Assembly (NCBI GenBank): GCA_964385705.1
Contig: CAYLQG010000034.1
Location: 1 to 15,592, forward strand
From: DATKGN01 sp964385705
GTDB lineage: Bacteria > Patescibacteriota > Microgenomatia > UBA10105 > UBA927
Direction of reading: 5' to 3'
Length of the DNA stretch: 15,592 nt
Position 1 is the first letter of the stretch. The number at the start of each line of letters is the position of its first letter. Below the pieces are notes generated by a model. It saw only the letters and a list, made by a program, of their open reading frames with translations. It was not told the DNA's origin and did not search any database. A program made the translations under genes and the position numbers. This document shows positions 7,708 to 14,991 of this stretch, piece after piece.

Positions 7708-8775
7708 ATGAAGAAAAACTATTTACTACTCGAAGACGGTGAAATAATTGAAGGAGAAAGTGTCGGATATGATACTGATGCCTGCGGCGAAGTAGTATTT
7801 ACGACTGGCATGACCGGCTATCCGCAAAGCCTCACTGACCCGTCGTTTGGCGGGCAACTATTAACTTTTACCTATCCGCTCATCGGTAATTACGGAGTGC
7901 CCGCGCCCATTCACATGGATGCCCATCTGATGGCGAATTTTGAGTCAGAGCGTATTTGGGTCAAAGGCGTTATCGTATCATCGGACGTCGAAACGCCTTC
8001 TCATTACCAAATGTCGCAGTCGCTCTCCTCTTGGCTCGTGGCTTCCCAGATTCCGGCCATTTCCCATATCGATACCCGGGCCCTGACCCAAAAAATCCGT
8101 GAGAAAGGCGTCATGCGCGGTATGATTTCGCGTTCAAAAAATTATTCATGGGATGACTCAGTGCTGTTGGATCTTGTGCCCAAAGCAAGCCTACCCGAGA
8201 CGGTTAAATATGTGCCGCATGAATACTCGGGTAAGCGCATCGTCCTTATCGATTGCGGCGTAAAACACGGAATACTGCGGGAGCTATTGGCCAGCGGTTA
8301 CGAAGTGATACGGATTCCCTGGAATGAAGATCCTTTGGTTTATGCCGATACGATGGACGGCGTTGTATGTTCAAACGGACCGGGGGATCCGAAAGATTGC
8401 GCAGTTACTATAGAACATATAAAAAAAGTCATAGATCATCATATTCCGTTTGTCGGTGTTTGCCTGGGACATCAATTAGCCGCTCTCGCTCTCGGCGCCG
8501 ACACCTATAAATTATCGTACGGCCATCGGGGGCTGAATCAGCCGTGTCAGGATGTTACGACGGGGAAAGCGTATGTAACGAGTCAGAATCACGGGTATGC
8601 AGTCGACCGGAAAACGATCCCGCACGGGATTTCAGAATGGTTTATTAATCTAAATGACGGGACGAATGAGGGGCTAAAAAGTGATGAACAAAAAATTTGG
8701 ACAACCCAGTTTCATCCGGAAGGTAATCCCGGACCATTCGATACAAAGTGGGTATTTTCACTATTCAAAAAATGA
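7708..8775 (+). CDS. carA: Carbamoyl-phosphate synthase small (glutaminase) subunit
   Basis: Supplies ammonia from glutamine to CarB for carbamoyl phosphate, the entry metabolite for pyrimidines and arginine. The protein is 355 residues, normal for the family. The N-terminal CPSase small-chain domain (about 1-150) has FTTGMTGYPQSLTDPSFGGQ and TYPLIGNYGVP. The class I glutamine amidotransferase domain (about 177-350) has CSNGPGDP, the nucleophile Cys252 in GVCLGHQ, and the His336/Glu338 pair in TTQFHPE, so glutamine use is intact. YGHRGLNQPCQDV, SQNHGYAVD and NDGTNEGLKS resemble the animal CAD and Bacteroidetes form more than E. coli. The last codons overlap the carB start as ATGA. There is no Shine-Dalgarno; a hairpin-U tract ends 7 bases upstream of the ATG. 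Confidence 0.97.
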   Translation: MKKNYLLLEDGEIIEGESVGYDTDACGEVVFTTGMTGYPQSLTDPSFGGQLLTFTYPLIGNYGVPAPIHMDAHLMANFESERIWVKGVIVSSDVETPSHYQMSQSLSSWLVASQIPAISHIDTRALTQKIREKGVMRGMISRSKNYSWDDSVLLDLVPKASLPETVKYVPHEYSGKRIVLIDCGVKHGILRELLASGYEVIRIPWNEDPLVYADTMDGVVCSNGPGDPKDCAVTIEHIKKVIDHHIPFVGVCLGHQLAALALGADTYKLSYGHRGLNQPCQDVTTGKAYVTSQNHGYAVDRKTIPHGISEWFINLNDGTNEGLKSDEQKIWTTQFHPEGNPGPFDTKWVFSLFKK

Positions 8776-11700
8776 AAGAGATACAAAAAGTACTCATATT
8801 AGGGTCAGGGGCGCTTAAAATCGGTGAGGCAGGAGAATTTGATTATTCAGGCACCCAGGCGATCAAAGCACTCAAAGAGGAAGGCAAAACAGTTATTCTC
8901 ATTAATCCGAATATTGCGACCATCCAAACGTCCGAGGGGCTTGCGGATCGGGTCTACTTTTTGCCGGTTTCCGCTGAATTCGTCGAGCGGGTTATCATAA
9001 AAGAGAAACCTGATGGAATTCTCCTCTCGTTTGGGGGGCAGACGGCCCTCAATTGCGGTATAGAACTCCATAAAAAGGGAGTGCTTACAAAATACCACGT
9101 TGATATTTTGGGGACTCCTATCTCGGCAGTTATTGATACAGAGGACAGAGAATTATTTGCTAAGCGCTTAGCCGGAATCGGCCTTAAAACCGCCAAGGGG
9201 AAAATCGCCAAGAGTATAAAGGAGGGATTGACGATCGCCGACGATTTCGGATATCCTATCATGCTCCGTACAGGATACGCGCTCGGCGGAACCGGGAGTG
9301 GCGTTGCCGAAAATAAACAAATTCTCTCAGAGCTTTTAACCAACGCGTTTGCAACGAACGCGCAGGTGATTCTTGAAGAGTGTCTCTATGGATGGAAAGA
9401 GGTGGAGTATGAGGTGGTGCGGGACGAAGATGACAATTGCATTACCGTATGCAACATGGAGAATTTTGACCCCGTTGGTATCCACACCGGTGAGTCAATC
9501 GTTATTGCGCCCTCGCAGACACTCACTAACGACGAATATTATCTGCTCCGTCAAATTGCAATTGACACCATTCGCGAATTTAAGATTGTCGGAGAATGCA
9601 ATATCCAGTACGCGCTCAACCCCAAAAACGGTGATTACCGGATTATAGAAGTAAACGCGCGACTTTCCCGGTCAAGCGCTCTTGCATCCAAAGCCACCGG
9701 CTATCCATTGGCGTATATTGCGGCGAAACTTGCCTTGGGAAGGAAACTTCCGGAGCTAAAGAATTCGGTGACGAAAAAAACATCTGCATTTTTTGAGCCC
9801 GCGCTTGATTATGTTGTCGTGAAGATTCCGCGCTGGGATCTTGAAAAATACACCAATGTCGATTTGCACATCGGAAGCGAGATGAAAAGTGTCGGCGAAG
9901 TTATGAGCATTGCACGAACATTTAAGGAAGCCATACAGAAAGCTGTACGTATGATCAATCAGGGCTACGAAGGTGTTATTGATCCGACTTTCATGAGTGT
10001 TGATAGAAGTATGCTTAAAAAGAGGTTGAAGAAGCCGGACGCAAAGCGCCTGTTTATTGTTTCGGCAGCGCTCGCACGCGGCATCTCTGTCGAGGAAATT
10101 TATGCACTGACCGGTATTGATCCGTGGTTCCTCTATTCCCTCCGGAGAGTCGTTGACACGTACAAACGGCTAATCAGTGAAAAAGAGCTGTCCGGCGATC
10201 TATTATCTGATGCAAAACGTCAGGGATTTTCCGATAAGCAGATTGCTCTTTTCAGAAAATCGGAACAGGACGATATCCGGTCGATCAGGATTGGTATGGG
10301 TATTGTGCCCTATATCAAGCACATTGATACGATGGCCGGTGAGTTTCCTGCAAAAACGAATTATCTGTATATGACCTATTCCGCCCGATCGTCTGATTAT
10401 AGACCGACCCTTGAGGATAAAGTTATTGTTCTTGGCGGCGGTCCGTATTCAATCGGCACGTCAGTTGAATTTGACTGGTGTGCGGTCAATACCGTGGCAA
10501 CACTTAAACAATTCGGTAAAAAGACCGTGATGATCAATTGCAATCCTGAAACCGTATCTACGGACTACGATAATACGGATTATCTCTACTTTGAGGAACT
10601 GACGCTTGAGCGGGTGATGGATATTTATGATATAGAGAAATCTCCGTTTATCGTCGCCGTCGGCGGGCAGATTCCCAACAATCTTGCATTAAAGTTGGCA
10701 GCTCACAAAATTCCACTCCTTGGATCCGACGCCAAAACGATTATGAAAGCGGAAGACCGCCAAATCTTCAGCAAGCTCCTTGATCATCTCGGTATTGCAC
10801 AACCTGAGTGGAGTGAGGCTAAATCATCTGACCAGTCACTTAAAATGGCCAATAAAATTGGTTTTCCGGTTCTTATCCGGCCCTCATTTGTACTATCCGG
10901 GAAGGCCATGCTTGTTATTGAGACTGAGAAGCAGTTGGAAGAATATCTGGGAGGGTTAGACGCAGATACCAGGAATAGTTCCCTTGTCATGACGAAATTT
11001 ATAGAGGGAGCCATAGAATGCGATTTTGACGGAGTCGCTGATCACGGGCGTCTTATCGTTTATGCGCTATCGGAACACGTGGAAAACGGTGGCGTTCACT
11101 CGGGAGATGCAACGCTTGTGTTGCCGCCTATGACACTTTCTGCCGATATGCAGGCGCTTATTAAGAAAGACGCGGAAGCTATAATCAAAGAACTAAGCGT
11201 GAGCGGGCCCTTCAACATCCAATTTTTGGTTGATAATTTACAACCCTATGTCATTGAGTGTAATTTGCGTGCTTCACGAAGTATTCCGTTTGTCAGTAAA
11301 GCAACGGGAGTTAATTTCATAACACTTGCGACCAGGGTCGCGTTGGACCAAACAGTTAAACCAATTCTTTCTAAGACATTGCATCATGTAACGGTCAAAG
11401 TTCCACAGTTTTCCTTCAAACGTCTTCGGGGGGCAGATCCTGTCCTCCGTGTTGAGATGAGCTCGACCGGGGAGGTTGCGGCGTTCGGAGCCGATATTTA
11501 TGAGGCGTATCTCAAAGCGCTACTTGCAACCGGAACCCGATATCCGGAACATAAGGCAGTATTTTTAAGTCTGGGTGGAGCGGCACAAAAACAGGATTTC
11601 CTCAGCACAGCCATGCTTCTTCGTGAAATGGGCTACACGCTATATGCAACAGCGGGCACTAATGATTTCTTACGCGGGGAGGGAGTCAGTTCAATAAAAG

Positions 11701-11975
11701 TACATAAACTCCACGAAGGACTTCACCCGCATTACGCCGATCTATTGAAGGGGAAGAAGATCGGCTTTTCGGTCGTATTGCCCGAACGATTTACGGACGC
11801 GAGCCGGAGCCGTGTCACCCGCGGGTTTACCGACGGCTATCTCATGCGCCGGATGTCGATTGATCTTGCTATCCCCATATTTACGAACGCACAGTCGGCT
11901 AAATTATTTATTGAATCCATGCACAGGTATACCCTAAGTGATCTAAAAGTATTAGCATGGAATGAGTATACATGA
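8772..11975 (+). CDS. carB: Carbamoyl-phosphate synthase large subunit (CAD/Bacteroidetes-like type)
   Basis: Makes carbamoyl phosphate from bicarbonate, ammonia and two ATP. ATG 8772 (ATGA overlap with carA) is chosen over GTG 8748 because MKEIQKVLILGSGALKIGEA is the usual N-terminus; it gives 1067 residues. Two homologous halves are clear: the first has GEFDYSGTQAIKALKEEGK, NPNIATIQT, GGTGSGVAEN, CNMENFDPVGIHTGESIV and NARLSRSSALASKATGYPL; the second has LGGGPYSIGTSVEFDWCAV, NCNPETVSTDYD, IRPSFVLSGKAM, SEHVENGGVHSGDATLV and SRSIPFVSKATGVNF. The C-terminal MGS domain (about 935-1060) keeps LYATAGTNDF and VHKLHEG, but where E. coli has IINTTSG it reads SVVLPERF, so a key nucleotide-contact Asn is lost. 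The wording throughout is close to human CAD. The stop overlaps pyrB as ATGA. Confidence 0.97.
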   Translation: MKEIQKVLILGSGALKIGEAGEFDYSGTQAIKALKEEGKTVILINPNIATIQTSEGLADRVYFLPVSAEFVERVIIKEKPDGILLSFGGQTALNCGIELHKKGVLTKYHVDILGTPISAVIDTEDRELFAKRLAGIGLKTAKGKIAKSIKEGLTIADDFGYPIMLRTGYALGGTGSGVAENKQILSELLTNAFATNAQVILEECLYGWKEVEYEVVRDEDDNCITVCNMENFDPVGIHTGESIVIAPSQTLTNDEYYLLRQIAIDTIREFKIVGECNIQYALNPKNGDYRIIEVNARLSRSSALASKATGYPLAYIAAKLALGRKLPELKNSVTKKTSAFFEPALDYVVVKIPRWDLEKYTNVDLHIGSEMKSVGEVMSIARTFKEAIQKAVRMINQGYEGVIDPTFMSVDRSMLKKRLKKPDAKRLFIVSAALARGISVEEIYALTGIDPWFLYSLRRVVDTYKRLISEKELSGDLLSDAKRQGFSDKQIALFRKSEQDDIRSIRIGMGIVPYIKHIDTMAGEFPAKTNYLYMTYSARSSDYRPTLEDKVIVLGGGPYSIGTSVEFDWCAVNTVATLKQFGKKTVMINCNPETVSTDYDNTDYLYFEELTLERVMDIYDIEKSPFIVAVGGQIPNNLALKLAAHKIPLLGSDAKTIMKAEDRQIFSKLLDHLGIAQPEWSEAKSSDQSLKMANKIGFPVLIRPSFVLSGKAMLVIETEKQLEEYLGGLDADTRNSSLVMTKFIEGAIECDFDGVADHGRLIVYALSEHVENGGVHSGDATLVLPPMTLSADMQALIKKDAEAIIKELSVSGPFNIQFLVDNLQPYVIECNLRASRSIPFVSKATGVNFITLATRVALDQTVKPILSKTLHHVTVKVPQFSFKRLRGADPVLRVEMSSTGEVAAFGADIYEAYLKALLATGTRYPEHKAVFLSLGGAAQKQDFLSTAMLLREMGYTLYATAGTNDFLRGEGVSSIKVHKLHEGLHPHYADLLKGKKIGFSVVLPERFTDASRSRVTRGFTDGYLMRRMSIDLAIPIFTNAQSAKLFIESMHRYTLSDLKVLAWNEYT

Positions 11976-12919
11976 GTATGAAACATCCAACCCTCTATCA
12001 GACGGATATTTTACGCGCTTCACAGTTTACCAGGGAGGATATTGAAGTGATTATCGGAAAAACCCGGCAGATGCAGGAATTGGTGCAAATGAAGGGGGCA
12101 TCCGATTTGCTCCGCGGGAAACTTATGACCGCGCTTTTTTATGAACCGAGCAGCCGGACGTTCGGATCATTCATCGCATCGATGCAGCGTCTTGGCGGCG
12201 GATTTATACCGCTACAGGGCGTTGTCTATTCATCGGTTGCAAAGGGGGAAACACTCGAAGACACAGTCCGCACGTTTGCAAGCTATTCGGATGTCATTGT
12301 TATAAGGCATCCGGAGGTCGGTGCGGCTGATATTGCGGCCTCGGTAACGGACAAGCCGGTGATTAACGCGGGAGACGGTACCGGCGAACATCCGACCCAA
12401 GCACTTCTTGATTTTTACACCATGCACAATCATTTCGGTTCTTTAGACGGTCTCACGATCACATTTGTCGGAGACATGCTTAATGGCCGTACGATCCATT
12501 CTCTTTCGACACTCTTACGATTATATCGGCCCAAAAAAATTAATTTTGTTTCTCCTCCCGAACTTGCGATTCCAAAAGAATTTATCACTCCTTTAAAAGA
12601 TCAAAAAATAAACACGTATGAAATAACAGAACTCGATGACGTATTATCTGATACGGATGTTCTTTATGTCACCCGCGTCCAAAAAGAACGGTTTACCGAT
12701 TTGGAGATATACGAACGCCTGAAGCATCGTTTTATCATAAATAAAGACGTTATGAGAAAATTAAAAAAAACCGCAATCGTCATGCACCCTCTTCCTAGAG
12801 TTGGAGAGATTACTCCTGACGTCGACAGTGATAAGCGTGCGTTGTACTTACGGGAACAAATGCGAAACGGCATGTATGTGAGGATGGCATTACTTTCATT
12901 GGTATTGAATAAAGGGTAA
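11972..12919 (+). CDS. pyrB: Aspartate carbamoyltransferase catalytic chain
   Basis: Transfers the carbamoyl group to aspartate, the committed step of pyrimidine synthesis. The protein is 315 residues, normal for the catalytic chain. Carbamoyl-phosphate loop FYEPSSRTFGSF (E. coli STRT becomes SSRT), SSVAKGETLEDTVRTFASY with the mobile Lys loop, IRHPEVGAA, INAGDGTGEHPTQALLDFYT, FVGDMLNGRTIHSL, RVQKERF and MHPLPRVGEI are all in order. The C-terminal RNGMYVRMALLSLVLNKG is of the form seen in CAD and many bacteria. ATG 11972 overlaps the carB stop (ATGA); a second ATG at 11978 would remove two residues. No regulatory pyrI chain is visible, so nucleotide feedback may act at CarB instead. A repeat element follows the stop. 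Confidence 0.97.
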   Translation: MSMKHPTLYQTDILRASQFTREDIEVIIGKTRQMQELVQMKGASDLLRGKLMTALFYEPSSRTFGSFIASMQRLGGGFIPLQGVVYSSVAKGETLEDTVRTFASYSDVIVIRHPEVGAADIAASVTDKPVINAGDGTGEHPTQALLDFYTMHNHFGSLDGLTITFVGDMLNGRTIHSLSTLLRLYRPKKINFVSPPELAIPKEFITPLKDQKINTYEITELDDVLSDTDVLYVTRVQKERFTDLEIYERLKHRFIINKDVMRKLKKTAIVMHPLPRVGEITPDVDSDKRALYLREQMRNGMYVRMALLSLVLNKG

Positions 12920-12930
12920 TTAGGAATTCT

Positions 12931-13000
12931 TGTCATTCCCGCGAAGGCGGGAATCCATGGAGGGATATCACCTTGATCCCCGATCAGGTCGGGGATGACA
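12931..13000 (+). repeat. REP/REPIN-like element between pyrB and pyrC
   Basis: Two perfect hairpins stand head to head. ATTCCCGC/GCGGGAAT (12935-12954) has a GAAG loop, and ATCCCCGA/TCGGGGAT (12976-12996) has a TCAGG loop. The outer ends TGTCATTCCC (12931-12940) and GGGGATGACA (12991-13000) are inverted repeats matching at 9 of 10 positions, so the 70-base whole is itself a palindrome-ended unit. The reverse strand reads WIPAFAGMT, a familiar spurious translation of such dispersed repeats. Neither hairpin has a following T tract, so they are not ordinary terminators. The element ends 11 bases before the chosen pyrC start and could stabilise or separate messages. Confidence 0.85.
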
Positions 13001-13011
13001 TTGTAAAAACT

Positions 13012-14052
13012 ATGGCACTCCAACGGTTTCCGGGATTTATCGATATGCATGTGCACCTTCGTGAACCCGGTGCGACAAATAAAGAAGATTTTGAAAGCGG
13101 CAGCGGGGCGGCTATAAATGGCGGATTTACCTTCGTTTGTGATATGCCCAATAATCCCGGCTGCCCCACAATAAGCCCCGAACGTCTCAATGAAAAAGTT
13201 TCTCTTGCCGGTTCAAAAGCTCTGTGTGACATCGGCTTCCACTTCGGTACAGACGGGCACAACCTCGCTTCATTTGGGGCGGTAATACGCGATCCACATG
13301 TGTTTGGCCTCAAGATATATTGCGGGAACACGACGGGTGACCTCACTATCACCGACCCAAGTTCTCTTGATGGCATTTTTGCGGCATGGACGTCTGATAA
13401 GCCGATACTTGTTCATGCACAAGGCAACATACTCGGCGAGTGCATTGAATTGGCCGCTCACTACCGTCGTCGTATCCACGTGTGTCATGTCGCTACAGAG
13501 GATGACGTTAGTCGGGTCAGAGTAGCGAAAGAACATAATCTTGCCATCACCTGCGGTGTCACTCCACATCATTTATTTTTAACAGAGCGGAATGTTGCAA
13601 GACTTGGCGCGTATGGAGTCTTTAAACCTCCTATCGGAAATGAACAGGACCGGGCGACTCTCTGGGAGTCATTGCAAAACCGTATAATTGACATTATAGA
13701 GAGTGATCACGCCCCGCATACGAAGGAAGAGAAGGCGAGTGGCACTCTTTTCTTTGGAGTGCCAGGTTTGGAAACGACAATTCCATTACTTGTGCATGCA
13801 ATTGTCGAAAAAAGATTGACCACTGACCGTATGATCGATCTTCTCTACACGAACCCGAAGAAAATATTTACCATTCCGGATCAACCAGACACGTTTATTG
13901 AACTTGATCCTCAGAAACCGTATATCGTTGGTGCTGATGGTTATCAGACGAAATGTGGATGGAGTCCGTTTGACGGATGGGAACTTAACGGGAAAATTGA
14001 GAGGGTAGTTCTGCGGGGGAAACTACTTGTTGAAGGCGGAAAGATAGTATAG
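13012..14052 (+). CDS. pyrC: Dihydroorotase (class I / CAD-like)
   Basis: Cyclises carbamoyl-aspartate to dihydroorotate. ATG 13012 is chosen; an in-frame TTG at 12973 would add 13 residues encoded by the repeat element. The result is 346 residues. Metal site residues are His13 and His15 in DMHVHLREPG, the carboxylated-Lys candidate Lys101 in GLKIYCGNTTG, His135 in ILVHAQ, His159 in HVCHVA, and Asp232 in ESDHAPHT. Asn-rich MPNNPG and GVPGLETTIPLL are also typical. The order and wording (KEDFESGSGAA, TPHHLFLTERNVARLG, NPKKIF, GWSPFDG, RVVLRG) resemble the DHOase domain of animal CAD. At the CEVAPHHL motif of CAD the sequence has Gly182 where CAD has the metal-contacting Glu. No obvious Shine-Dalgarno precedes it. 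Confidence 0.95.
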   Translation: MALQRFPGFIDMHVHLREPGATNKEDFESGSGAAINGGFTFVCDMPNNPGCPTISPERLNEKVSLAGSKALCDIGFHFGTDGHNLASFGAVIRDPHVFGLKIYCGNTTGDLTITDPSSLDGIFAAWTSDKPILVHAQGNILGECIELAAHYRRRIHVCHVATEDDVSRVRVAKEHNLAITCGVTPHHLFLTERNVARLGAYGVFKPPIGNEQDRATLWESLQNRIIDIIESDHAPHTKEEKASGTLFFGVPGLETTIPLLVHAIVEKRLTTDRMIDLLYTNPKKIFTIPDQPDTFIELDPQKPYIVGADGYQTKCGWSPFDGWELNGKIERVVLRGKLLVEGGKIV

Positions 14053-14063
14053 GATGGGCGTAT

Positions 14064-14987
14064 ATGAATGATATCTTATCTATTGATTATTGCGGAGTCA
14101 CATTTCCAAATCCGTTAGTGTTGCCATCAGGAATTGCCCAGGAGATTCCAAGGGATCACGACCGCTTCGCGAAATCCGGAGTCGGTGCCGTGACCACGAA
14201 GTCTCTGACTCCTGAGCCACGGGAAGGAAACCCGCTCCCGAGAGTTTTGAAAACCGAAAATGCATTTCTTAACTCCGTGGGCTTGAGAGGTCCCGGACTT
14301 GAAAAAGGAATACCGCTCGTTGCCGAGTTTATAAAGACATCACCCGTTCCTGTCATTGTAAGTGTCTTTGCTACCACTGTCCGGGATTTTGAACGGTTTG
14401 CGAATGGCTTTTTGCCCGTCATAGGAAACGCGCTTTTTGAACTTAATTTAAGCTGTCCTAACGTCGAGGATGATATGGGGAAGCCTTTGGGGATCGGGGC
14501 GGATTCATCGGCAACCGCCGTTCGGGCTGTGAAAAAAATTATGGGCAACGTTCCCGTGCTTGCGAAATTAACGCCGAACGTCCCCAATATTGCCGAGGTT
14601 GCTAAAGCATGTGAGGCGGCCGGTGCTGACGGTATAGTGGCCGTTAATACGTTTGGTCCCGGGATGGTTATCGATATCGTGAGAAAGAAGCCGGTACTTG
14701 GCGCCAAACGGGGCGGAGTGTCGGGCCCGGGTATTAAAACAATGACCATACGGTGCATCTATGATATCTATGAGGCGGTCAAGATCCCGATCATCGGCAT
14801 GGGAGGGATTACAACAACGCAAGACACACTTGAAGCGATTATGGCGGGCGCGACACTCGTCGGCATGGGAACCGCGACCTACTTCAAAGGAGTCGGTGTT
14901 TTTGAAGAAGTTAAAACCGGTCTTCGGCAATATATGGAAAAAGAGGGAATTAAGAACCTCAAAGAAATTGTCGGAGCTGCGCATTAA
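14064..14987 (+). CDS. pyrD: Dihydroorotate dehydrogenase, class 1 (probably 1B)
   Basis: FMN enzyme oxidising dihydroorotate to orotate in the cytosol. The protein is 307 residues, with no N-terminal membrane helix, so it is class 1, not the quinone-linked class 2. The active-site base is Cys131 in ELNLSCPNV; also visible are TKSLTPEPREGNPLPRVL with Lys46, NSVGLRGPGLEKG, LAKLTPNV, VAVNTFGPG, GGVSGPGIKTM and the FMN phosphate site GMGGITTTQDTLEAIMAGAT / VGMGTATYF. NSVGLRGPG fits class 1B (NAD-linked, needing PyrK), while pyrK is not in the window; 1A remains possible. A purine-rich AGGATGGG (14051-14058) precedes the ATG by 5 bases. The stop TAA touches the next gene's start region. Confidence 0.93.
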   Translation: MNDILSIDYCGVTFPNPLVLPSGIAQEIPRDHDRFAKSGVGAVTTKSLTPEPREGNPLPRVLKTENAFLNSVGLRGPGLEKGIPLVAEFIKTSPVPVIVSVFATTVRDFERFANGFLPVIGNALFELNLSCPNVEDDMGKPLGIGADSSATAVRAVKKIMGNVPVLAKLTPNVPNIAEVAKACEAAGADGIVAVNTFGPGMVIDIVRKKPVLGAKRGGVSGPGIKTMTIRCIYDIYEAVKIPIIGMGGITTTQDTLEAIMAGATLVGMGTATYFKGVGVFEEVKTGLRQYMEKEGIKNLKEIVGAAH

Positions 14988-14991
14988 TGAT

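Noticed and set aside
8748..8771. Upstream GTG start for carB
   Set aside because: It would add eight residues inside carA with no family support; ATG 8772 gives the standard N-terminus and an ATGA overlap.
12931..12954. Intrinsic terminator after pyrB
   Set aside because: The stem is good but has no following T tract, and pyrC follows closely; it fits a REP-like repeat better.
12973..13011. TTG start for pyrC giving a 13-residue extension
   Set aside because: The extension is encoded by the repeat element; ATG 13012 starts where dihydroorotase similarity begins.
12664..13056. 130-residue antisense ORF containing WIPAFAGMT
   Set aside because: It is the reverse strand of pyrB plus the repeat element; WIPAFAGMT is a typical spurious translation of such repeats.
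14156..14758. 200-residue antisense ORF opposite pyrD, and similar antisense ORFs at 5650-6027, 8954-9343 and 887-1348
   Set aside because: All lie wholly opposite strongly recognisable genes, show no family motif, and are expected shadows of codon bias.
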